Below, in pieces: positions 12,488 to 16,000 of a stretch of 16,000 nt of DNA. Each line of letters begins with the position of its first letter. Positions within the stretch are counted from its first letter, which is position 1. The translations under genes were made by a program, and so were the position numbers. The notes beneath the pieces are model-generated. The model was not told where the DNA came from. It saw only the letters and a list, made by a program, of their open reading frames with translations, and did no database searches. The stretch spans positions 1,554,077 to 1,570,076 of the forward strand of contig CAJNDS010002634.1 of the NCBI GenBank assembly GCA_905221605.1, in the 5' to 3' direction. Source of the stretch: Symbiodinium natans. Taxonomy: Eukaryota > Sar > Dinophyceae > Suessiales > Symbiodiniaceae.

Positions 12488-12529
12488 GGAGAGTGGGGGT
12501 CGAAGGGTTCATCCGGAATTGGGCATGGG
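12488..12529 (+). CDS. Exon candidate, glycine/serine-rich
   Basis: Acceptor TCGCCCTGACCCCTGCTCAG|GGA is strong. Frame GEWGSKGSSGIGHG, donor ATGGG|GTGTAG. 42 nt, phase 0 to 0. Confidence 0.36.
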
Positions 12530-12536
12530 GTGTAGG

Positions 12537-12626
12537 AGGGTTTAGGGTTTAGGGTTCAGGGTTCAGGGTTTAGGGTTTAGGGTTCAGGGTTCAGGGTTCA
12601 GGGTTCAGGGTTCAGGGTTTAGGGTC
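12537..12626 (+). repeat. TTTAGGG/TTCAGGG array
   Basis: Units are grouped by type: pairs and then a run of TTCAGGG. Confidence 0.95.
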
Positions 12627-12786
12627 AGTTACTTAGGATCGGAAGGTCTCTGACCTTCGGAAGTGCACGTCTAGGTGAAGGGGTTATAGGGTTTTGGGGA
12701 GTTCCGTCGTTTCTCGAAGTCGGGGTCCCTCCCGGGGCTCCTATTCTAGTACGGTAGGGTTTGAGAATTTTGGGGCTTAGGGTTCA
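12627..12786. other. Unique island with small hairpin
   Basis: gaaggtc-tct-gaccttc is a perfect 7-bp stem near 12641-12657. A short frame VSDLRKCTS between AG and GTGAAG is too small to call. Confidence 0.4.
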
Positions 12787-12884
12787 CTTGGTTGCCCAGT
12801 GGTACCCTGGGCTTCCTGGTGCCCTTATCAAGTCAAACCCCAAACAGGGTGCCCTTATTCTAATATGGCCACTGTGCTACCAAG
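12787..12884 (+). mobile_element. Fold-back element family 1, shorter copy
   Basis: Ends cttggttgcccagtgg and ccactgtgctaccaag are imperfect inverted repeats. The interior tggtgcccttatcaagtc and agggtgcccttattctaata align with gttcccttataaagtag and agggcgccctttttagaata of the copy at 5744. It is 98 bp long, lacking part of the T-rich left arm. Confidence 0.75.
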
Positions 12885-12910
12885 CTTAGGGTCTAGGGTT
12901 TAGTGTTTAG

Positions 12911-12961
12911 GGCATTTTGAGAACCGGCCATGTCCAATTTCCCGTGCTCCGAGGAAGACAT
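12911..12961 (+). CDS. Exon candidate starting inside a repeat unit
   Basis: Acceptor GTGTTTAG|GGC is the last repeat unit; donor GACAT|GTAAGC is one of the best in the window. Frame GILRTGHVQFPVLRGRH, 17 codons, phase 0 to 0. The protein is not recognised. Confidence 0.4.
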
Positions 12962-13044
12962 GTAAGCAAGGAGGGCTGTAATCAATCCTGAAGCCTAAGC
13001 CCTACACAAGTACAGGGGTTTCTGGGGTTTACACACACTTTCAG

Positions 13045-13127
13045 CCAGAGGCCGCGATGTTTCGGACCTTGTTTCCGTGTCCCAGCTCCTGCAGGCCCTG
13101 AGCATGTTGGGGCCGTGGTTTGTTCAG
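13045..13127 (+). CDS. Exon candidate, leucine-rich helix
   Basis: Acceptor TTTACACACACTTTCAG|CC, donor GTTCAG|GTTGAGG. After two bases the 27-codon frame includes RGRDVSDLVSVSQLLQALSM and PWFVQ, with high third-position G/C. Length and phase equal the candidate at 917-999, and both peptides look like single helical-repeat units. Confidence 0.46.
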
Positions 13128-13155
13128 GTTGAGGATTCAGGGTTTAGGGTTTTGT

Positions 13156-13430
13156 GAATCATGGGTTTAGGATCCAGGTAGGCCCTTATTCCCTTGCTTT
13201 ATGGTATAGGCTCCTTTAGAAGCCCCTTGAGACCATAAAGTGCACCCTTCTTCTGCCCAGGTTTCTTGGGTCCAGGCCACTTCTGCTTTGAGTTGAGGGT
13301 TTGGCCTTTTAGGTCGGGAGGCAGAGGGAGTTGAAGCGGCCATGCATTGCTCCGGTATGTTTTCATGTTTGGGTCTGGCTGCTTATTCCTATAGTTGAAC
13401 CCAAAATGTGCGCCACACAGTACAGTCTTC
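13156..13430. other. Unique stretch with competing frames
   Basis: An 89-codon minus frame (13199-13468) includes SNAWPLQLPLPPDLKGQ and KKPGQKKGALYGLKGL and looks fairly protein-like, but has no other support. On + a short frame LNPKCAPHSTVF follows TTATTCCTATAG. ctttatggt/accataaag near 13197-13239 forms a small hairpin. Confidence 0.25.
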
Positions 13431-13434
13431 ATAG

Positions 13435-13536
13435 GTTCAACGCGAGGGTTCGTTCTGATTTTAACCAAGCAAAGGCATGTTCGTGCTGTTGGTGCTGTGA
13501 GCCACCCATTCTTTGTGCGGAGGCCTTGCAGTTACA
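13435..13536 (+). CDS. Exon candidate with cysteine cluster
   Basis: Acceptor TACAGTCTTCATAG|G, donor TTACA|GTGAGT (near-consensus). After one base the frame reads FNARVRSDFNQAKAC, then a CSCCWCC cluster and EPPILCAEALQ. The cluster could bind metal. Only 22 nt separate it from the next acceptor at 13558, so not both neighbouring exons can be spliced as drawn. Confidence 0.38.
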
Positions 13537-13558
13537 GTGAGTGACCGAGTTTCCTCAG

Positions 13559-13672
13559 TCAAGTTCAGAAGATTGGGTGCCCATGATCACTTCGGCAATA
13601 TGGCCAGTTCTCTGTGCTGCTGTCTGTTGGAAACGCCCTAACCGTCCTGCAAATCTTGGGGCTCCAATCTTG
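13559..13672 (+). CDS. Exon candidate
   Basis: Acceptor ACCGAGTTTCCTCAG|TCA, donor ATCTTG|GTGCGA, 38 codons in phase 0. Frame SSSEDWVPMITSAIWPVLCA and then PNRPANLGAPIL. A second frame (KFRRLGAHDHFGNMASSLCC) is open for 24 codons. The protein is not recognised. Confidence 0.35.
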
Positions 13673-13724
13673 GTGCGAACCATGGCGGTTCGTGGTTTAG
13701 GGCGCCATCTCTTGATTTATGACC

Positions 13725-13822
13725 CTATACCCTAAACCCTATACTGACCCTATACTGACCCTAAACCCCAAACACCCCAAACCCCCCAAACACCCTAAAC
13801 CCCAAACACCCTAAACCCTAAC
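13725..13822 (-). repeat. Mixed C-type array
   Basis: It includes two ctatactgacc units and a run of about 14-bp units of the type aaacaccctaaacccc. Confidence 0.9.
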
Positions 13823-13848
13823 ATCTCCGGTTCCCGTCGTCCTCCTAG

Positions 13849-13899
13849 GCGGCATCAGCAGAGAGCAGCAGCTGTTCCTTGCCCGCACTTTCTTGACGA
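13849..13899 (+). CDS. Exon candidate with very strong acceptor
   Basis: Acceptor TTCCCGTCGTCCTCCTAG|GC. After two bases the frame reads GISREQQLFLARTFLT, and the donor is ACGA|GTTGAA. 51 nt. It is helical and not recognised. Confidence 0.42.
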
Positions 13900-13937
13900 G
13901 TTGAATCTCCTAGCATCACTCCCACGCAACCCAAGTG

Positions 13938-14028
13938 GTTGGGGTTGAGGGCTCAGGGTTTAGGGTTCAGGGTTTAGGGTTTAGGGTGTAGGGTTTAGGG
14001 TTTAGGGTTGAGGGTTCAGGGTTTCGGG
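13938..14028 (+). repeat. TTTAGGG array, degenerate
   Basis: Units TTTAGGG, TTCAGGG, TGTAGGG and TTGAGGG. A consensus-like donor GTAAGTCAG lies just after it at about 14038. Confidence 0.9.
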
Positions 14029-14129
14029 GCCGTCTTTGTAAGTCAGTTTTTTTCTAACCGCGAATCCCAAGCCCCGAACCCCAAACCCTGAGACTCCGAA
14101 GCCCAAACAAAAAAAGCCCCAAACCCTAT

Positions 14130-14180
14130 AAATATTCACATATATGTGAACATATACATGTATATATATATATACATATT
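14130..14180. repeat. AT-rich palindrome and TA microsatellite
   Basis: ttcacatatatgtgaa (about 14136-14151) is a perfect 16-bp palindrome, followed by tacatgtatatatatatata. It is the only strongly A/T-rich spot in the window. Confidence 0.85.
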
Positions 14181-14207
14181 GTGTTTGGTCATATTCATAT
14201 GTATATC

Positions 14208-14355
14208 TATGGCACCAACCCTAATGAACTTCCGAACAAGCTGGCACTAATCGCTATTGAAATCGGCACAGCTGGATTGAATTTTGAACAGTTGGCGCCA
14301 ACCCTGACTAAATTCCGATCAATGAGCTCCAACCCTAAATATGCTCCGAGCGTCG
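14208..14355 (+). CDS. Possible exon overlapping a degenerate repeat
   Basis: The frame includes NPNELPNKLALIAIEIGTAG, then FEQLAPTLTKFRSMSS. However, the DNA shows repeated ggcaccaaccctaatgaact / gcgccaaccctgactaaatt / gctccaaccctaaatatgct segments (near 14211, 14294 and 14324), so the protein-like look may come from repeat structure. Confidence 0.25.
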
Positions 14356-14450
14356 GTTTAGGGTTTAGGGTTTAGGGTTTAGGGTTTAAGGTTTCGGGGC
14401 CCGGGCCTAGGGTTTCGGGTGCAGGGCTTAGGGTTTAGGGTTCAGGGTAA
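14354..14450 (+). repeat. TTTAGGG array in two blocks
   Basis: It is regular to about 14390, then degenerate after ggggcccgggcc. Confidence 0.92.
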
Positions 14451-14483
14451 TGTGTTGCTGTTGTGTGCTTTGCCGTGTGTAAG

Positions 14484-14600
14484 GAAGAATGGAAGCCCTT
14501 ATATGTTCTTAAGGGTATGGGATTCTCTGGGTGGGTGGGGTGCCCGTTGCACGAATACAATTGCTGGCGGCCTAGTGGATGCTTGGACTCGAGATGCTGA
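14484..14600 (+). CDS. Exon candidate, tryptophan/cysteine-rich
   Basis: Acceptor TGCTTTGCCGTGTGTAAG|GAA. The frame runs 38 codons to TGA: EEWKPLYVLKGMGFSGWVGC, then PLHEYNCWRPSGC. It is rich in W, G and C, as in small disulphide or metal-binding domains, but no family is recognised. A GT after CTTAAGG at about 14514 could shorten it. Confidence 0.37.
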   Translation, partial: EEWKPLYVLKGMGFSGWVGCPLHEYNCWRPSGCLDSRC

Positions 14601-14602
14601 AC

Positions 14603-14663
14603 CCCCCTGAACCCTAAACCCTGAACCTACAACCCCTAAACCCTAAACCCTAAACCCTAAACT
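14603..14663 (-). repeat. CCCTAAA array
   Basis: Irregular left part, four regular units on the right. Confidence 0.93.
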
Positions 14664-14687
14664 CACCTCTCAACTCAAAACACCAAG

Positions 14688-14756
14688 CTCTTCCTTGCTC
14701 CTTGGGCCAAGCGAGGTTTTGACAAGCTCTGCCAGGCCACCCACCCCCGGGTTCCT
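14688..14756 (+). CDS. Exon candidate
   Basis: Acceptor AAAACACCAAG|CTC; donor GTTCCT|GTGAGC is strong. The 23-codon frame LFLAPWAKRGFDKLCQATHP plus RVP has high third-position G/C, phase 0 to 0. It recalls FxAPW of thioredoxin folds but lacks the catalytic cysteines, so I make no assignment. Confidence 0.42.
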
Positions 14757-14760
14757 GTGA

Positions 14761-15017
14761 GCTGGGGTTGAGGGTTTGGGGTCCTAGGGTTTAGGGATTA
14801 GGGATTAGGGTTATAGGGTTTGGGGTCCTAGGGTTTAGTTTAGGGTTTAGGGTTTAGGGTTATAGGGTTGGGGGTTCTAGGGTTTAGGGTCGAGGGTTTA
14901 GGGTTTAGCGTTATAGGGTTGAGGGTTATAGGGTTTTGGGTTATAGGGTCTTCGGGTTATAAGGTTATAGGGTTATAGGGTTATATGGGTTAAGGGTTTA
15001 GGGTTATAGGGTTTAGG
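14761..15017 (+). repeat. Long mixed array with 8-bp TTATAGGG units
   Basis: TTTAGGG units are interspersed with gggttata, which dominates from about 14920 to 15000. It is one of the longest G-type tracts. Confidence 0.93.
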
Positions 15018-15040
15018 TGCTCCAGGGGCTCGTTACGTGA

Positions 15041-15106
15041 GAGCCTCAGTTGGTGGTCATCGTGGCCAAGCAGTCTTTCGCGATCGTGCATGGCAGGAAA
15101 TTCTAG
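15041..15106 (+). CDS. Terminal exon candidate with stop
   Basis: The frame PQLVVIVAKQSFAIVHGRKF ends at TAG 15104-15106, with G or C at nearly every third position, as expected for dinoflagellate genes. The acceptor is not certain (GTGAG|AG, AG|CCT or CTCAG|TTG). Two other frames are open in the same island (ARYVRASVGGHRGQAVFRDR is one), so the call is tentative. The G/T-rich, stop-rich stretch behind it would suit a 3' untranslated region. Confidence 0.38.
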   Translation, partial: EPQLVVIVAKQSFAIVHGRKF

Positions 15107-15420
15107 AGGCCTATTTGGTTTAACACACCTATTTGGTTGAAATGTAAGTGTTGTGGGGTAGTACTTTCCATTTTCTACTTTGCTGTAGCTCTACAGGGAT
15201 TGTACGGGGTAATCTAGGTAATCTTGTCGCTCTTGAAATATAGGGTTGTGGGGTTGTGGTTTTCCGTTGGTAGTGCTGTGGGGGCTTTGTGTTTTCCGGG
15301 TTTAAGAGTTGGCCTCCGGTGATTTAGGGTTTGTGTTTCGTTTTATTGTTTACTTGCGGCTTTTGTTGATTCGTTATTAGCTCTATGTTTGTGGCTTTAA
15401 GTGCCCCAAAAATGTCTAAG
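15107..15420. other. T/G-rich stretch without gene
   Basis: cctatttggttnaa occurs twice (about 15110 and 15129). A GTAAGTG sits at 15144. It is otherwise T/G-rich with stops in all + frames. Confidence 0.5.
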
Positions 15421-15471
15421 ATGTGTTCGTGTTGTGTTTTGAAGCCAGAAAAGATGGACCCTAGAGCCCGG
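15421..15471 (+). CDS. Possible first exon
   Basis: ATG after CTAAG; frame MCSCCVLKPEKMDPRARS, then enters repeat. It could be a 5' coding exon of a gene including 15594-15812. Weak. Confidence 0.2.
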
Positions 15472-15475
15472 AGCC

Positions 15476-15570
15476 TGAACCCTGAACCCTAAACCCTAGC
15501 CCTAAACCCGAAACCCTAAACCCCAGCCCTAAACCCGAAACCCTAAACCCTAGCCCTAAACCCCAAACCT
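15476..15570 (-). repeat. C-type array with 27-bp higher-order unit
   Basis: agccctaaacccgaaaccct followed by aaacccc repeats three times at 27-bp spacing (about 15498, 15525 and 15552). Confidence 0.92.
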
Positions 15571-15593
15571 GCCGGGTCTTTCCCTGGCCGCAG

Positions 15594-15674
15594 GATTTCC
15601 GCCGGCTCGCTTCGCGGGGCGGAGCCGAGCCCCTGCAGAAGAAGCTGGGAGACGCTTCGCAGCCTGTGCCGCAA
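15594..15674 (+). CDS. Exon candidate, best splice context in the window
   Basis: Acceptor CCGGGTCTTTCCCTGGCCGCAG|GAT; donor CCGCAA|GTAATT. 81 nt, phase 0 to 0, third positions mostly G/C. Frame DFRRLASRGGAEPLQKKLGD then ASQPVPQ. A 69-nt intron-like tract joins it in frame to 15744-15812. The protein is not recognised. Confidence 0.5.
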
Positions 15675-15743
15675 GTAATTCGGGGGTGGCGCTTCAGGGC
15701 TTATGGGGTTCTTCGGGTTTAGGGTTTAGGGTTTAGGGTTGAG
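15675..15743 (+). other. Putative 69-nt intron made largely of TTTAGGG
   Basis: It starts GTAATTC, ends GGGTTTAGGGTTTAGGGTTGAG, and separates two phase-0 exon candidates. Reading through would hit TAG in the repeat. Confidence 0.4.
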
Positions 15744-15812
15744 GATTTCGGGGGCAGGGTTGAGGAAGTGCAGGACATCAGGGCTAAGGTGCAGGATTGC
15801 GTGCAAACTCGG
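15744..15812 (+). CDS. Exon candidate, helical
   Basis: Acceptor TTTAGGGTTGAG|GAT, frame DFGGRVEEVQDIRAKVQDCV then QTR, possible donor ACTCGG|GTTTTT. The frame stays open to TAA at about 15919, adding VFFRNVGLGCDKCGKPSS with a CxxC pair, so the exon may be longer. The region 15813-15949 shows nothing else. Confidence 0.45.
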
Positions 15813-15949
15813 GTTTTTTTTAGGAATGTAGGTCTCGGATGCGATAAGTGCGGAAAACCGTCTTCAATTAAAACCCTTCAGGGCTTCGGCGTCCCTAAGC
15901 CCTGTAGGGCTTTGGGAGTTTAAGTTGAAGGTTAAGGTTCTAAGTAATC

Positions 15950-16000
15950 CTTGGTGGCCCAGTGGTACCCTTTACCCTTTTTTGGTTCTGGTTCCCCTTA
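15950..16000 (+). mobile_element. Fold-back element family 1, cut by window end
   Basis: cttggtggcccagtggtacc, then ctttacccttttttggttc and tggttcccctta, match the left half of the 5744 copy at most positions. The A-box-like tggcccagtgg (15955-15965) is the clearest of the three. The right half lies outside the window. Confidence 0.72.

Noticed and set aside
13199-13468. 89-codon minus-strand frame (lysine-rich)
   Set aside because: Protein-like in part but with no splice support or recognisable domain, and it overlaps better + strand signals.
14181-14210. Start of the frame MFGHIHMYIYG as a real N-terminus
   Set aside because: It is a reading of the AT-rich palindrome and TA repeat.
15950-16000. 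tRNA gene at the A-box-like motif
   Set aside because: The bases after the A box cannot form the D-stem partner (taccc instead of GGGC), and no acceptor stem is visible.
1-16000. CRISPR array or bacterial repeats
   Set aside because: The units are 7-9 bp tandem telomere-type repeats without spacers, in eukaryotic context.
1-16000. Dinoflagellate spliced-leader relic (DinoSL) marking a retroposed gene
   Set aside because: I looked for the conserved ttttggctcaag end and did not find it on either strand; the multi-exon structure also argues against retroposed copies.

Overview
This window looks like nuclear DNA of a eukaryote, most probably a dinoflagellate (Symbiodiniaceae/Suessiales-like). 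There are no bacterial-style genes. About 50 tracts of plant-type telomere-like repeat (TTTAGGG on +, or its complement CCCTAAA) are scattered in both orientations. The one recognisable protein domain, a PAS/LOV-type fold, is split over two short exons by an intron whose apparent ends are GA..AG with a shared AGGA at the junctions. Non-GT donors and AG|G acceptors are known for dinoflagellate introns. TTTAGGG is the known dinoflagellate telomere unit. A green-lineage or chromerid alga is a less likely alternative.

Layout. 1-820: telomere-like start, two exon candidates and two copies of a fold-back element. 820-1370: opposed arrays and a 44-bp minisatellite. 1800-2460: very G-rich minisatellite. 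2460-4060: short exon candidates between arrays. 4091-4200: a 110-bp palindrome. 4230-5500: the PAS gene segment and following exon candidates. 5744-5863: a fold-back element whose family recurs at 12787-12884 and 15950-16000. 6290-7010: exon candidates. 7012-7380: a 370-bp inverted-repeat element with G/C homopolymers. 7536-7855: a T-expanded array. 7970-9220: dense arrays with small exon candidates. 9220-9790: a protein-like terminal exon. 9790-15480: alternation of arrays and 45-120 bp exon candidates. 15594-15812: two well-formed exon candidates separated by a 69-nt intron-like tract.

Reading of the whole. On the + strand the unique islands are about 100 bp. Many start at a pyrimidine-AG and end at a GT or GC, and the arrays abut them. 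A CCCTAAA array often lies before the island and a TTTAGGG array after it. The simplest model is one or more multi-exon + strand genes whose introns are largely built of telomere-like repeats. If so, many introns would begin with G-rich repeat and end with C-rich repeat, and could fold back on themselves.

Limits. Only the PAS exons are supported by family recognition. The other exon calls rest on an open frame, plausible splice sites and codon third-position bias. An open frame of 20-30 codons is common by chance, so each should be read as a hypothesis. I could not assign their proteins or say how many genes they belong to. No DinoSL spliced-leader relic, tRNA, rRNA or CRISPR was found.
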